Source of the DNA: Chlorobiota bacterium
GTDB taxonomy: Bacteria; Bacteroidota; Chlorobiia; Chlorobiales; Chlorobiaceae
Direction: 5' to 3'
DNA: 64,000 bases
NCBI GenBank assembly: GCA_016866305.1
Contig: VGMX01000002.1
Coordinates: 1-64,000, forward strand
Shown here one piece after another: positions 8,749 through 20,692 of this stretch. The notes beneath the pieces were generated by a model, which worked only from the letters and a program-made list of their open reading frames with translations, searched no databases and was not told the DNA's origin. How positions within the stretch are numbered: the stretch's first letter is position 1; each line of letters begins with the position of its first letter. The translations under genes and the position numbers were made by a program.

Positions 8749-10629
8749 ATGATGAGCGGAAATAACGGTACATCTGTTCAGGAATTCGAATACAAGGCCG
8801 AAATGAAGCAGCTGCTGGATCTTATCGTCCATTCGCTGTATACCCATCCTGAAATTTTTCTCAGGGAGCTTATTTCAAACGCTTCCGATGCCCTCGCCAA
8901 GGTGCGCTTCAACGCCCTTACCGATCAGGAGCTGCTCGAAGGCGACGGGGATCTCGGTATAAAAATAACGGTTGATTCCAAGGAGCTTGACTTCATTATC
9001 GAGGATAACGGCATCGGCATGACCGAGGAGGAACTGATCGCCAACCTCGGTACCGTCGCCAGGTCCGGAACACTCGGTTTCATGCAGGCGCTCAAGGATC
9101 AGCAGAAAATGCTGGACGGCAATCTGATCGGTCAGTTCGGTGTGGGTTTCTACTCGGTGTTCATGGTGACCGACGAGGTGACGGTTGAAACCCGGAGCGC
9201 ACTGCCCGGCTCTCAGGGGTACCGCTGGCGTTCTTCCGGCCAGGGCACCTACAGCATCGAAAAGATTGAAAAAATCGGACGGGGCACCAGAATCTCCTTC
9301 AAACTCAAGGAGGAGTCGAAAGAGTTTGCCGAAGCGTACCGCGTAGAGCAGATCATAAAGAAGTACTCCAATTTCGTGGATTTTCCCATCATGCTCGATG
9401 GAAAGCAGATCAACAGCATGACGGCCCTTTGGCAGCGTTCGAAAAGCGAGCTGACGGACGAGGAGGTGAACGAGTTCTATAAATTCATCGCCAACGACTA
9501 TCAGGATCCACTCGATTACCTGCACGTTTCGGTGGAAGGTATGGTGAGCTTCAAGGCGCTGCTGTTCCTGCCCAGGGAGGCTCCGGTGGAACTGCTTTAC
9601 CGGCAGAGTGAACTCGAGAACCGCGGACCGCAGCTTTATGTCAAGAAAGTGATGATCCAGCACGAGTGCCGGGATCTGCTTCCCGAATACCTCCGCTTCA
9701 TCAGCGGCGTGGTCGATACCGAGGATCTTTCGCTGAACGTATCGAGGGAGATCGTGCAGTCAAGCCCCGTGATGGCCAAAATCCGCCAGATTCTCACCGG
9801 CAAGATCCTTGCATGGTTCGAATCGCTGGCCAGGGAGCAGCCGGAAAAGTTCCGCACGTTCTACAAGGCGTTCGGGCCGATCGTGAAGATCGGGCTGAAC
9901 ACCGATTTCACCAACCGCCAGAAACTGATCGAACTCCTGCGTTTCGAGAGCACGAAAACGGTCGAGGGGGAGCATGTTACCCTGAAAGAGTATGTCGGAC
10001 GCATGCCGGAAGATCAGAAAGAGATCTACTACCATTCCGGCAGCAATCGCAGCCAGCTGCTTGCGCATCCCAACCTCGAGTATTTTCAGGACAAGGGCAT
10101 CGAGGTGCTGCTGCTCAGCGATCCGGTCGATGTGTTCGTGATTCCCTCGATCCACGAGTATGAGAAAAAGCCGCTGAAATCCATCGAAAAAGCCGATATT
10201 GATTTTTCGAAAGAGAAAAAGGAGGGGAGCCAGCCTCTTCCGGAGAACCTCGTGCAGCCGGTGCTCGGCCTTTTCAGGGAAACGCTCGGAGAGCGGATAG
10301 AGGATGTCGTCGAGTCGCATCGGCTTGTCAGTTCGCCGGTTACGCTGGTGAGTGGAAAGGATGCTCTTGACAGCCAGATGGAGCGGATGATGAAGATGAT
10401 GCAGGCTGACGTGCCGGAAGGAAAAAAGATTCTTGAAGTCAATACTGCCCATCCCATTATCCGGAACCTTTCCGGCATGTATATGGCCAATGCCGCCAAT
10501 CCGCTCATCAGGACGGTTATCGAGCAGCTTTACGACGGTGCGCTCCTGCATGAGGGGGGGCTTGATTCGACCACTTCATTCCTTTCGAGAATGAACGACC
10601 TGATCGAGGCGGCGACGCAGCAGCGCTAA
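8749..10629 (+). CDS. htpG: Chaperone protein HtpG (Hsp90)
   Basis: Bacterial Hsp90, a dimeric cytoplasmic ATPase chaperone. The N-terminal GHKL ATPase domain shows [20 protein letters not shown] and [12 protein letters not shown]. The middle domain contains [10 protein letters not shown], and a C-terminal dimerisation domain follows. The 626-residue length is normal. The start could be ATG 8749 or the adjacent ATG 8752; there is no strong Shine-Dalgarno. The following iron-exporter gene begins 39 bp downstream and may be cotranscribed. Confidence 0.96.
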   Translation: MMSGNNGTSVQEFEYKAEMKQLLDLIVHSLYTHPEIFLRELISNASDALAKVRFNALTDQELLEGDGDLGIKITVDSKELDFIIEDNGIGMTEEELIANLGTVARSGTLGFMQALKDQQKMLDGNLIGQFGVGFYSVFMVTDEVTVETRSALPGSQGYRWRSSGQGTYSIEKIEKIGRGTRISFKLKEESKEFAEAYRVEQIIKKYSNFVDFPIMLDGKQINSMTALWQRSKSELTDEEVNEFYKFIANDYQDPLDYLHVSVEGMVSFKALLFLPREAPVELLYRQSELENRGPQLYVKKVMIQHECRDLLPEYLRFISGVVDTEDLSLNVSREIVQSSPVMAKIRQILTGKILAWFESLAREQPEKFRTFYKAFGPIVKIGLNTDFTNRQKLIELLRFESTKTVEGEHVTLKEYVGRMPEDQKEIYYHSGSNRSQLLAHPNLEYFQDKGIEVLLLSDPVDVFVIPSIHEYEKKPLKSIEKADIDFSKEKKEGSQPLPENLVQPVLGLFRETLGERIEDVVESHRLVSSPVTLVSGKDALDSQMERMMKMMQADVPEGKKILEVNTAHPIIRNLSGMYMANAANPLIRTVIEQLYDGALLHEGGLDSTTSFLSRMNDLIEAATQQR

Positions 10630-10668
10630 GCTTCCTGAATCTTTAACAACTCATTAACCGGAACATTT

Positions 10669-11544
10669 GTGAAACAGAGCGGGAATTTCGATGCAAGGGA
10701 TGCAGCTGTTTTCCAGAAAAACGAGATCACCGAGCACTACATCTATAAAAACCTTTCCGGCAAGGTGACCGGGGTCAGGAACCGGCGCATTCTCAGCCAG
10801 ATCGCCGATGACGAAATGCGCCACTACAACGTCTGGAAAACCTACACCCGTCGCGATATCGCCCCCAGCAGGATCAAGGTGTGGTTCTATACCTTCATCA
10901 GCATGGTTTTCGGGTTCACCTTCGGCATCAAGCTCATGGAGAAAGCCGAAAAAACCGCCCATGATGTCTACAACCGTATTCCGGGTTCCTTCAAGGAGAT
11001 CAACGGGATCATCCGTGACGAGGAGGAGCACGAGCAGGCACTCATGACCCTGCTTGACGAGGATCGGCTGAAATATACCGGATCGGTCGTACTCGGCCTG
11101 AACGATGCGCTTGTCGAATTGATGGGTGTGCTGGCAGGTCTCACCTTCGCCCTGCAGAACACCGCTCTCGTGGCCCTGACGGCATCGATCACCGGTTTCG
11201 CCGCGGCACTCTCGATGGCCGCTTCGGAGTACCTGTCCACCAAATCCGAACCGGGAGGGAAAAGTCCGTTCAAGGCTGCTGTCTATACCGGGTTTGCCTA
11301 TATCCTCACCGTGCTCGTGCTGGTGACTCCCTACCTTCTCTTTGCCGATCTCTATCTCTGCCTCGCTGTAGCGTTCGCCGCAGCAGTCTGCATTATCGGT
11401 TTCTTCAATTTCTACATTGCGGTTGCCAAGGACGTCCCGTTCAGAAGCCGGTTTCTCGAGATGGTCGGCCTGTGCTTCACCGTTGCCGCGCTGAGTTTCG
11501 CTGCCGGTTACGGTATCCGCTACGCATTCGGCATCGAGGTGTAG
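10669..11544 (+). CDS. Ferritin-like/VIT1 fusion, MbfA-type iron exporter
   Basis: The protein combines an N-terminal ferritin-like (erythrin) di-iron domain with a C-terminal VIT1/CCC1 membrane domain, as in MbfA proteins that export Fe2+ and guard against peroxide stress. Candidate metal ligands include Glu19, Glu22, Glu49-x2-His52 (DDEMRH) and Glu119/His121 (EEEH). The membrane part begins near residue 136 with [21 protein letters not shown], a typical VIT1 first helix, and has about five helices. The start is GTG 10669, preceded only by a weak ACCGGA. It is 291 residues, in line with the family. It follows htpG closely and converges with the kinase gene at 11550. Confidence 0.85.
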   Translation: MKQSGNFDARDAAVFQKNEITEHYIYKNLSGKVTGVRNRRILSQIADDEMRHYNVWKTYTRRDIAPSRIKVWFYTFISMVFGFTFGIKLMEKAEKTAHDVYNRIPGSFKEINGIIRDEEEHEQALMTLLDEDRLKYTGSVVLGLNDALVELMGVLAGLTFALQNTALVALTASITGFAAALSMAASEYLSTKSEPGGKSPFKAAVYTGFAYILTVLVLVTPYLLFADLYLCLAVAFAAAVCIIGFFNFYIAVAKDVPFRSRFLEMVGLCFTVAALSFAAGYGIRYAFGIEV

Positions 11545-11549
11545 GGTTT

Positions 11550-13103
11550 TCAAAGGGTATCGACGATCGAGGCGTAATCCACGATGTCGTTGCCGGTATC
11601 GACTTCAACCGTATGCGGCAGTTCCTCTTTTGAAAGCGGGTCCTGTGTTGCGAGCTGCTGGAGCAGCACGTTTTCGTCAGCTTCGGATGGATCGCCCCCT
11701 TTCCGGAGCCGCATCCTGATCCGCTCGCGAAGCAGCTTCTCGGGGGCGTGAAAGTGCAGGATGGTGAAGGCACAGTTGTACCTCCGGGCAAGTTCACGGA
11801 ACCGGAGGCGTTCGGCACTCGCCAGAAATGTCGCATCGACAAGCACTGAAAATCCCTCTTCAAGACAGATTCCGACGATTTGCTCAAGCCGGCGGTAGGT
11901 TTTTTCGGTGAAACCTGGCGTATAGATGTCAAGGTTCCGGCTTTGGCTGTTTTCGCCGGCTTCGAGGCCGGCAAGCCGTTTGCGTTCGATGTCGGAACGG
12001 ATATGGATTGCCGGTATCAGCGGTGCGAGCCGACCGGCATGCATGCTTTTTCCGCTGCCCGAGACGCCGCTGGTGATGATGAGACGACCCCTTGAGCGCA
12101 CGGTGTAGCGGTGAGCCTGCCGGATATAGGAGAGGTGTTCCTCCCTGATCGCGTGTTTTGCCGTTGCCGGACACTCCTGTGTGTAGCGGATCGCAGTGAC
12201 TTTGGCCCTGACCATGGCGCGGTACAGGCTGTAGAAACGGAGGAGGCGGAGCGCTTCGTAATCGCCGGTTCCGGAGAGATAAGCGCCCAGAAAACGCCAG
12301 GCGAGTTCAGGACGGCCCCCGTGTTCGAGGTCCATGAAAAGGAATGCCGCGTCGCTGATCACGTCGATCATGAAGAGCGAAGGGTTGAATTCGATACAGT
12401 CAAAAATCAGCACCCGGTTGCAGTGCCAGACCATGTTGCCGGTGTGCATGTCGCCGTGACAGTGCCGGATGAACCCGTTGTTTTTGCGTTCAAGAAAAAG
12501 GGGCAGGAGTCTGTTGTGCTCGTCGAGTGTCCACTCTTTCAGCTTTTCAAGCAGATGCTCTTCGGGGCTGCCGGAAACAAGCCCGGCGGTGTGGCTGAAA
12601 TTGTCGAGCAGCGGCAGGATCACCTTTTCGGGTCTGCCGTACTCCGAGCTGCTCCCGGCAGCAGGAATGGCGCGATGAAATGCCGTTACGGTTCGGGTAA
12701 CGCTGTCGATATGCGTTTCGGTCAGACGGTTCGTGGCAAGCAGCCGGTCAAGCTCCTGTGAACGGTCGAATTGCACCATCTTGACCGCATGCTCGATAAC
12801 CGTTCCGCTGCCACCGATACGGATTGCGCTGCCTGAACGGGTGACCGGAACCACGTCGAGGTACAGCTCGGGGCAGAGCCTCCGGTTCAGTGTCAGCTCT
12901 TGCCCGCAGAAGAACGCTCTTTTTTCCGGGGTCGAAAAATCAAGGAACCCAAGGTTCACCGGTTTTTTGATCTTGTAGGCGTAGGTACCGGTAAGAAATA
13001 TCCATGAAATGTGGGTTTCGGCTATCTGAATGTCTTCAGTGCCGTGGGGGTAGGCTTCCGGTCGGCTGAGGGCCCGGACCAGCTCGTGCATCTCTTTTTC
13101 CAT
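11550..13103 (-). CDS. Phosphotransferase-like plus P-loop kinase fusion protein
   Basis: A 517-residue two-domain protein. Residues about 1-330 resemble the aminoglycoside-phosphotransferase fold: HGDMHTGN at 216-223 as the Brenner-type catalytic loop and IFDCIEFN as the metal-binding segment. Residues about 340-517 form a P-loop kinase of the AAA_33/zeta-like type with Walker A GVSGSGKS (346-353), and VLVDATFL as a likely Walker B region. Such fusions are widespread in bacteria but their substrate is not established; antibiotic resistance should not be inferred. It starts at ATG 13103; an internal Met at residue 5 is the alternative. It converges with the iron exporter, with only 5 bp between. 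Confidence 0.8.
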   Translation of the reverse strand: MEKEMHELVRALSRPEAYPHGTEDIQIAETHISWIFLTGTYAYKIKKPVNLGFLDFSTPEKRAFFCGQELTLNRRLCPELYLDVVPVTRSGSAIRIGGSGTVIEHAVKMVQFDRSQELDRLLATNRLTETHIDSVTRTVTAFHRAIPAAGSSSEYGRPEKVILPLLDNFSHTAGLVSGSPEEHLLEKLKEWTLDEHNRLLPLFLERKNNGFIRHCHGDMHTGNMVWHCNRVLIFDCIEFNPSLFMIDVISDAAFLFMDLEHGGRPELAWRFLGAYLSGTGDYEALRLLRFYSLYRAMVRAKVTAIRYTQECPATAKHAIREEHLSYIRQAHRYTVRSRGRLIITSGVSGSGKSMHAGRLAPLIPAIHIRSDIERKRLAGLEAGENSQSRNLDIYTPGFTEKTYRRLEQIVGICLEEGFSVLVDATFLASAERLRFRELARRYNCAFTILHFHAPEKLLRERIRMRLRKGGDPSEADENVLLQQLATQDPLSKEELPHTVEVDTGNDIVDYASIVDTL

Positions 13104-13322
13104 GGTGGAACGGTTTACCGGGAAAGTGGGCGCTACCTGGAAAATATAACACGGTGTGCAGGAAGATGCAGCCTGTTGTGCGAATTATTCGAGACAATGG
13201 AGCGATTGATCCTGCAGGACCAAGCACGCTTCCATGTAATGGTTTAAACAAAAAATATTGTAAATTCAAGGTTTGAAAAGCGGTATCCTCGTTTTTCTGT
13301 CATCGGTCATCAGTCCACGTTT

Positions 13323-13787
13323 ATGCTTCATCTCTCCAAGATTCTGTGTCCGACGGATTACTCCGGTACTTCCGACAAGGCGGTCAGGTACGCTATCGAG
13401 TTTGCCCGCAAGGTCGATGCGCATGTGCGGTTTCTGCATGTGCAGCAGCCGGAGAACCCCGTCCTGAAAACCGCTGAAGGGTATGGTTCGGGTATCGCGT
13501 CTGAGGAAGATGACGGAGGGATTCCGCTCTCTTTTTCCGGCGTGGTGATGTCTGAAAAAAGCAAAGGCCTCAGTGCCGATATCCATGTTCTCCGTGGAGA
13601 ACCTTCGAGGGTGATCACCGGACATGCCTCCGCATGGGGGGCTGATCTGATCATCATGGGCTCTCACGGAAGAAGCGGCCTCCTGCGGCTCATGATGGGC
13701 AGCGTGGCCGAGGCCGTTTTCAGGATCGCCGATATTCCTGTGCTGCTCGTCAAGGAGTCGGGCAGCGACAAGGCCTCGGCCGGCTGA
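13323..13787 (+). CDS. Universal stress protein UspA family
   Basis: A single 154-residue Usp domain. It begins KILCPTDYSGTSDKAV and ends with the ATP-binding pattern GSHGRSGLLRLMMGSVAE, i.e. G-2x-G-9x-G-S, so it is likely an ATP-binding Usp. This is a cytoplasmic stress-response protein of unknown partner. Start ATG 13323. It lies 46 bp before the class I fumarase gene and could share its transcript. The upstream 13188-13322 segment is AT-rich and probably carries the promoter. Confidence 0.88.
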   Translation: MLHLSKILCPTDYSGTSDKAVRYAIEFARKVDAHVRFLHVQQPENPVLKTAEGYGSGIASEEDDGGIPLSFSGVVMSEKSKGLSADIHVLRGEPSRVITGHASAWGADLIIMGSHGRSGLLRLMMGSVAEAVFRIADIPVLLVKESGSDKASAG

Positions 13788-13833
13788 CCCTGGCAACGAC
13801 AAGCTTGTTAACCGTTTTCATCCTTTCTGTGCT

Positions 13834-15354
<1,521 letters not shown>

Positions 15355-15424
15355 TTTTTGTTTACTGGTTCGATCTCTGTAAGTTACAGTACAAAATTTA
15401 AATGAATTCTAAACATTGAACGGT

Positions 15425-15700
15425 ATGATTTTCGATGGAGTGATTCTGATGGTGGTAGGCATGATTGTTGTCTATTTTTTTCTTGTGATCATGAATACTG
15501 TTATAAAAATGAGTTCCTCTGCCTTCCGGGACCATGCGTTACAGGAAGAAAAAATGCTGCTTGACGAGGCAGAGGAGAAACGCAGGAAGAAGCGTGAAAA
15601 GGAGCAGAAAAAAGCAGCAATGACAGCAGCTCCGATTGCCGATGCATCTCGCATGGTGGCTGTTATCACTGCTGCTGCTCATGCGCATGCGAATCGCTGA
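15425..15700 (+). CDS. oadG: Oxaloacetate decarboxylase gamma-type subunit
   Basis: The 91-residue protein has one N-terminal membrane helix (ILMVVGMIVVYFFLVIMNTVI) and then a charged, Lys/Glu-rich, probably helical tail. This is the layout of OadG/MmdC subunits, which anchor and assemble biotin-dependent sodium-pumping decarboxylases. Sequence conservation in this family is low, so the call depends on its position directly before oadA and oadB. I chose ATG 15425; an in-frame TTG at 15416 is the alternative. Confidence 0.75.
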   Translation: MIFDGVILMVVGMIVVYFFLVIMNTVIKMSSSAFRDHALQEEKMLLDEAEEKRRKKREKEQKKAAMTAAPIADASRMVAVITAAAHAHANR

Positions 15701-15760
15701 TTTTGCATTTCACCTGATGAATATTGTAGCTTACCAAGCTTATAAAACCAGACAAGGTTT

Positions 15761-17590
15761 ATGAAAAAAATACGGTTTATGGATGTTTCGTTCCGTGACG
15801 GGTTTCAGTCCTGTTACGGTGCAAGGGTAAAAACCGACGATTTTCTGCCGGTGCTTGAAGCAGCCGTGAGGGCTGGTACCGATAACTTCGAGATCGGCGG
15901 CGGCGCACGTTTCCAGAGTCTCTATTTCTACTGCCAGGAGGACGCTTTCGACATGATGGATGCCGCCCGCAGGATCGTTGGTCCCGACATCAACCTGCAG
16001 ACCCTGTCGAGGGGCGCAAATGTGGTTGGCCTGGTGTCGCAGTCGCGAGACATCATCGACCTGCATGCCCGCATGTTCAAGAAGCACGGCATCACCACTA
16101 TCCGGAATTTCGATGCGCTGATGGATGTACGCAACATAGCATTCTCCGGTCAGTGTATCCACAACGCCGGTCTGAAGCATCAGGTTGTGATCGCCCTGAT
16201 GGGTCTTCCTCCGGGTCTTAACGAAACCTATTGCCATACGCCGCAGTTCTATCTCGACAAGCTTCGTGAAATTCTCGATGCCGGTCTTCCCTTCGACAGC
16301 GTGGCCTTCAAGGATGCTTCCGGCTCCACAACTCCTGCTACCGTATACGAATCCATCAGGGGTGCACGACGCATGCTTCCGGAAGGCACGGTGATCGAGT
16401 TCCATACGCACGATACTGCCGGAATGGGTGTTGCCTGCAACTACGCGGCTATCGAGGGCGGTGCGGACATCATCGATCTTTCTATGGCGCCGGTAAGCGG
16501 CGGCACCGCCGAGGTTGACATCCTCACCATGTGGCACCGCCTTCGCGGTACCGATTATACGCTCGATATTGATCCCGAGAAGTACATCGAGGTAGAAGCC
16601 ATGTTTATCGATCACATGGATAAATATTACATGCCTCCGGAAGCCAAGGAGGTGAATCCGCTCATTCCATTCTCGCCCATGCCGGGCGGCGCGCTGACAG
16701 CCAATACCCAGATGATGCGCGATACCAATACGCTGCACCTCTTTCCCGAGGTGATCCGCAATATGCGCGAGGTGGTGGCCAAAGGCGGTTTCGGTTCTTC
16801 TGTTACCCCTGTTTCCCAGTTCTATTTTCAGCAGGCGTTTGCCAATACCGTACAGGGGCCCTGGAAAAAAATCACCGAAAGCTATGGCAAGATGGTGCTC
16901 GGCTATTTCGGTCGCACTCCTGCCGAACCCGATCCCGAAGTGGTACGGCTTGCTTCCGAGCAGCTCGGTCTGCAGCCCACCACCGAGGATGTGCACGACA
17001 TCAACGACCGCAACCCCGAACTCGGGATCGCCTGCAATCGTGCTCTGCTTGAAAAAGCAGGTCTGCCGACCACTGAAGAGAATATTTTCATCTCTGCAAC
17101 ATGCGGCGCCAAGGGCATCGCCTTCCTCAAGGACGACAAGCCGCTCGGTATCCGATACAAGGCAGATGTCGAGGCAGAAGCTGCCACCAAGTCTGCACCA
17201 AAGGAGAAATCAACCCAGAATACATCAACTGCCAAACCGGCTAAATCAGGTATGTCAAACTACATCATTACCGTGGACGGCAAGTCCTACAATGTCTCGG
17301 TTGTCGAAGGAACCGGCGCTGTTCAATCCGTTACACCGGCCGCTTCGGCAGCACCACAGGCTCAGTCATCCGGTGAAGGTACTCCAGTTGAGGCTGCGCT
17401 GCCCGGCACCGTCATGGCTATCGAAGTCGAGGTGGGCGATATGGTCAAGGAGGGAGACGACGTGATGATCGTCGAGGCCATGAAGATGGAGTCGCCGGTC
17501 AAGGCGCCGAAGAGCGGCAAGGTTGTTTCCATCGATGTTGCCGTCGGCGATACTATCGCGACAGGCGATATCCTGATGTCTATCGCATGA
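15761..17590 (+). CDS. oadA: Oxaloacetate decarboxylase alpha / carboxyltransferase with biotin carrier
   Basis: A cytoplasmic carboxyltransferase that moves CO2 from a 2-oxo acid (typically oxaloacetate) to its own biotin. The N-terminal HMGL-like TIM barrel shows [19 protein letters not shown] and [10 protein letters not shown]; a conserved PYC/OADA domain follows. An Ala/Pro/Ser linker at roughly 480-530 leads to a C-terminal biotinyl domain with EAMKMES (Lys575 is the biotinylated residue). It has 609 residues and starts at ATG 15761 with AAGG 4 bases ahead. Its stop overlaps the oadB start as ATGA, which indicates translational coupling. A role as pyruvate carboxylase B subunit is possible, but the oadB partner favours the membrane pump. 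Confidence 0.9.
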   Translation: MKKIRFMDVSFRDGFQSCYGARVKTDDFLPVLEAAVRAGTDNFEIGGGARFQSLYFYCQEDAFDMMDAARRIVGPDINLQTLSRGANVVGLVSQSRDIIDLHARMFKKHGITTIRNFDALMDVRNIAFSGQCIHNAGLKHQVVIALMGLPPGLNETYCHTPQFYLDKLREILDAGLPFDSVAFKDASGSTTPATVYESIRGARRMLPEGTVIEFHTHDTAGMGVACNYAAIEGGADIIDLSMAPVSGGTAEVDILTMWHRLRGTDYTLDIDPEKYIEVEAMFIDHMDKYYMPPEAKEVNPLIPFSPMPGGALTANTQMMRDTNTLHLFPEVIRNMREVVAKGGFGSSVTPVSQFYFQQAFANTVQGPWKKITESYGKMVLGYFGRTPAEPDPEVVRLASEQLGLQPTTEDVHDINDRNPELGIACNRALLEKAGLPTTEENIFISATCGAKGIAFLKDDKPLGIRYKADVEAEAATKSAPKEKSTQNTSTAKPAKSGMSNYIITVDGKSYNVSVVEGTGAVQSVTPAASAAPQAQSSGEGTPVEAALPGTVMAIEVEVGDMVKEGDDVMIVEAMKMESPVKAPKSGKVVSIDVAVGDTIATGDILMSIA

Positions 17591-19185
17591 AAAGCCCAAT
17601 GAACCGTAAACGGACAAACAGCAACATGCGAAACATTCGTACCATTCTTTTCATCCTGCTTTCACTGTTCTCTTTCACGGCGGCAGGGTATGCCCAGAGT
17701 TTTTTCCAGACAGAGGAAGGAACGGTCACGCTTATCGTGCCTGAAGATCTCGAACTGGTAAAGGTTCCGGTCAGGGACAGTCGCAGCCTGAAAGTGGGCG
17801 ACGATATACGCCAGGGCGATTTCCTCGGTCTTTTCACCGACAGGCACCACAACAAGATCACCGTTACTGCAGGCGTATCAGGTCATGTGACATACATCAA
17901 CGAAAGCTTCTACGGCAAGTATACCAACGTTCCGGCTGGCGCGGTGCTCCTGAAGATCGAGAAGCAGGATCTGCTTTCGAGCGTCCAGGGATCGGATGTG
18001 ACAGCTGAACGCCTTTCCCTGAAGACCGTGTTCAGCAATCTTATCGAGAGTACCGGTATTTATGCGCTTGTGGTCGACAGCAGGCTGACATGGACCGAAG
18101 GTTTCGGCAGGGTGCTCATGATGAGCGTCGGTGCTCTGCTTATCTATCTTGCAATTGCCAAGGGGTTCGAACCGCTGCTGCTCATTCCTATCGGTATGGG
18201 CGCGGTGCTCTCGAACATCCCCCTTGCCTTCATCAATGACGAAGGCGGTATTCTGTACTATGTCTTCAACGTCGGTATCCAGAGCGGCGTTTTTCCTCTG
18301 CTCATCTTCATGGGTGTCGGAGCCATGACTGACTTCGGTCCAATGATCGCAAACCCGAAAACCAGCCTGCTCGGCGGGGCTGCGCAGCTCGGCATTTTCG
18401 GTACGCTGATCGGCGCACTGCTGCTCACCCAGTATGTGCCGGGTATCAACTTTTCGATGAAGGACGCCGCTTCGATCGGCATCATCGGTGGTGCCGACGG
18501 CCCGACCTCGATTTTTGTGGCTTCGCGCCTCAGCCCGGCCCTGCTCGGCAGCATCGCTGTTGCTGCCTACTCCTACATGGCGCTCGTGCCGATCATCCAG
18601 CCGCCGATCATGAAGCTGCTGACAACAGAGGAGGAGCGCAGGATCAAGATGACCCAGCTCCGCTATGTTTCAAAGCGTGAGAAGATCATCTTTCCTCTCG
18701 TGGTGATCGTGCTGTGCGCCCTGCTCCTGCCTTCGGCCGCTCCGCTCATCGGGTTTCTCATGTTCGGCAACCTCATGCGTGAGTGCGGTGTGGTTGAGCG
18801 GTTGAGTGATACTGCGCAGAACTCGCTCATCAACATCGTCACCATCTTCCTGGGTCTCGGCGTCGGCAGCAAGCTTTCGGCCGAGAAGTTTTTGAACATC
18901 GAAACGCTCGGCATCATCGTGCTCGGTCTCATCGCTTTCTCCCTCGGTACAGCCGGTGGTGTGCTGATGGCAAAGTTCATGAACCTGTTCCTGAAGCAGA
19001 AAATCAATCCGCTGATCGGGTCCGCCGGAGTTTCAGCCGTTCCGATGGCAGCCCGCGTGTCCAACAAGGTTGGACTCGAATCCGACCCGCACAACTTCCT
19101 GCTCATGCACGCCATGGGTCCGAACGTCTCCGGCGTTATCGGCTCTGCCGTGGCGGCAGGGGTTCTGCTCGCGGTATTCATGTGA
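17587..19185 (+). CDS. oadB: Sodium-pumping decarboxylase beta subunit with extra N-terminal domain
   Basis: The multi-pass beta subunit decarboxylates carboxybiotin and exports Na+. The core starts near residue 170 ([19 protein letters not shown]) and shows [12 protein letters not shown] and, near the end, [16 protein letters not shown] with [12 protein letters not shown], all family hallmarks. The protein is 532 residues, against about 380-430 for usual beta subunits. The extra ~150 residues hold a signal-like hydrophobic stretch (about 19-36, ending AGYAQS) and then a biotinyl/lipoyl-like barrel (about 40-130: [14 protein letters not shown]...VSGHV) that lacks the EAMKM lysine motif. Start ATG 17587 overlaps the oadA stop. 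A terminator follows at 19221. Confidence 0.9.
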   Translation: MKSPMNRKRTNSNMRNIRTILFILLSLFSFTAAGYAQSFFQTEEGTVTLIVPEDLELVKVPVRDSRSLKVGDDIRQGDFLGLFTDRHHNKITVTAGVSGHVTYINESFYGKYTNVPAGAVLLKIEKQDLLSSVQGSDVTAERLSLKTVFSNLIESTGIYALVVDSRLTWTEGFGRVLMMSVGALLIYLAIAKGFEPLLLIPIGMGAVLSNIPLAFINDEGGILYYVFNVGIQSGVFPLLIFMGVGAMTDFGPMIANPKTSLLGGAAQLGIFGTLIGALLLTQYVPGINFSMKDAASIGIIGGADGPTSIFVASRLSPALLGSIAVAAYSYMALVPIIQPPIMKLLTTEEERRIKMTQLRYVSKREKIIFPLVVIVLCALLLPSAAPLIGFLMFGNLMRECGVVERLSDTAQNSLINIVTIFLGLGVGSKLSAEKFLNIETLGIIVLGLIAFSLGTAGGVLMAKFMNLFLKQKINPLIGSAGVSAVPMAARVSNKVGLESDPHNFLLMHAMGPNVSGVIGSAVAAGVLLAVFM

Positions 19186-19220
19186 CGGGGGATCGGGGGG
19201 TATCCTGACAGATAGCAATA

Positions 19221-19250
19221 AAAAGGCGGCTTTCGGGGCCGCCTTTTTTT
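19221..19250. terminator. Bidirectional terminator between oadB and LRR gene
   Basis: AAAAGGCGGC (19221-19230), a 7-base loop, then GCCGCC and a run of seven T. The A-run on the left arm lets it also serve the leftward LRR gene that ends at 19284. Confidence 0.92.
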
Positions 19251-19283
19251 GTTTTACCGGGAGCTTTTTTCAGGGAGCGAGGG

Positions 19284-20534
19284 TCAGCTTTTCAGGATGA
19301 CTTCACATCCGGGATGGAGTTCGATGAATCGTTCAAGCTCGATATCGGGAATCTGTCCCGTGGCGAGTTCAAGCTTTTCAAAGTTCAGCAGATGCATGAG
19401 CGGTTCTATGGAGCGGACCGGGGTATAGGAAATATCGAGTTCCTCGATTTCCTCGAGTTCCTCAAGAGGGTCGAGCGTGGCGACCTGGGTTCTTGAAATA
19501 TTCAGCTCCCTCAGGTTGACGAGGTTTTTCAGGGGTGCCAGGTCGGCTATAGCGGTTTTGCTGCAGCGGAGATACTCAAGATTGCCGAGGTTGCCAAGCG
19601 GAGCGAGATTGTCGACGGCGGTGTTGTTGATGCCCAGCTCAATGAGATTTTCAAGACCGGCAAGAGCGTCGAGCATGCCGATGTCCGTTTTGTAACAGCT
19701 GAGCTTTTCAAGGTTGACCAGCGACTGCAGCGGAGTAAGATCAGAAATCATGGTTTCCGAACAGTAAAGTTCCTCCAGGTTGATCAGTTCACTGAGCGGT
19801 TCGAGCGATGCCACGGGTGTACTCGATACCCAGAGCAGTTTCAGGTTCCTGAGTTTCCTGAGCGGTTCGAGCGATGCGATATCACAGTCGAACGCATAGA
19901 GCCGCTGCAGATTGAACAGGTTTGCAAGGGGTTCGAGGTTTTCTATCGGCGACTCGTCGCAGCGGAGCTGCTGGAGCTGATCGAGCATGCGGACCGGCAG
20001 CAGGTCGTGCACTCTCCGGTTGTCGCATCGCAGATGGGTGGTTGCAAAGAAATCGAGCAGTTCGCCCTCATTGGGTTCCCTGACCAGTTTCAGCGTACTT
20101 TTGACCACCTCTTTCCAGTCGGCGCTCAGGCTGTTCCACCATCTTCTGCGCTGGGAGACCTCTTCGACAAGGGAGGCTTTCGTGCAGTTTCCCAGAAATT
20201 CCAGTTCTTCCGGACTGCAATAATGATGCCTGTCTCCCGGGGTTTTCGCGCAGCACCCGCCCGGTTCTGCGGGGGCGTTGTCACTCACGCCGAGATTTTC
20301 CGTGATGCGCCGGGTATACCATTCGGCTTTTTTTTCTTCGATGTTCCGCCGGTGAATCTCCTGACTCTGCTCGTCAAGGGAGGTGATATCCTCAAGGATG
20401 TCGTTGCCGCATCGGGGGCAGACCGCGCTGTCGCTGGTAAGAGGGAAACCGCATACGGGGCAATTGTTGTAGGTATTCTGCTCCAAAGTTGCCAGGGCTG
20501 TTAAGGTTACTGAAGGGAACAACGGTGAGTTCAA
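19284..20534 (-). CDS. Zinc-ribbon plus leucine-rich-repeat protein
   Basis: A 416-residue cytoplasmic protein with no signal peptide. Residues about 25-44 hold a zinc ribbon, CPVCG-x8-CPRCG. A middle region of about 130 residues includes a Trp-rich stretch (RRRWWNSLSADWKEVV). From about residue 185 there are roughly nine tandem repeats of about 22 residues with the pattern L-x-x-L-x-C-x-x-T-x-I-x-x-L-x-P-L, as in internalin-type LRRs, and a short C-terminal cap ending HPGCEVILKS. LRR arrays bind proteins; the ribbon suggests nucleic-acid or protein docking. No partner is evident. No ATG is available: TTG 20534 is assumed, with a later TTG (LEQNTYNN) as alternative. Confidence 0.75.
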   Translation of the reverse strand: MNSPLFPSVTLTALATLEQNTYNNCPVCGFPLTSDSAVCPRCGNDILEDITSLDEQSQEIHRRNIEEKKAEWYTRRITENLGVSDNAPAEPGGCCAKTPGDRHHYCSPEELEFLGNCTKASLVEEVSQRRRWWNSLSADWKEVVKSTLKLVREPNEGELLDFFATTHLRCDNRRVHDLLPVRMLDQLQQLRCDESPIENLEPLANLFNLQRLYAFDCDIASLEPLRKLRNLKLLWVSSTPVASLEPLSELINLEELYCSETMISDLTPLQSLVNLEKLSCYKTDIGMLDALAGLENLIELGINNTAVDNLAPLGNLGNLEYLRCSKTAIADLAPLKNLVNLRELNISRTQVATLDPLEELEEIEELDISYTPVRSIEPLMHLLNFEKLELATGQIPDIELERFIELHPGCEVILKS

Positions 20535-20692
20535 GTTTTCAGTATAAGAAAAAAAGCGTTACGGTTGCATAGCCTCCGTTTTTGATTTTGTTTTGTTTTT
20601 TAAAAGAGCTTTGCGGATCAAACTAATTGCATTCCTGCTTTGTTCCCATTGAAACAAGGGCGAGCGTTCAACCAGGTTTTTTCCCCGACACC

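Noticed and set aside
15740-16996. 418-codon minus-strand frame opposite oadA
   Set aside because: Shadow of a high-GC coding gene; no family features, His-rich random character.
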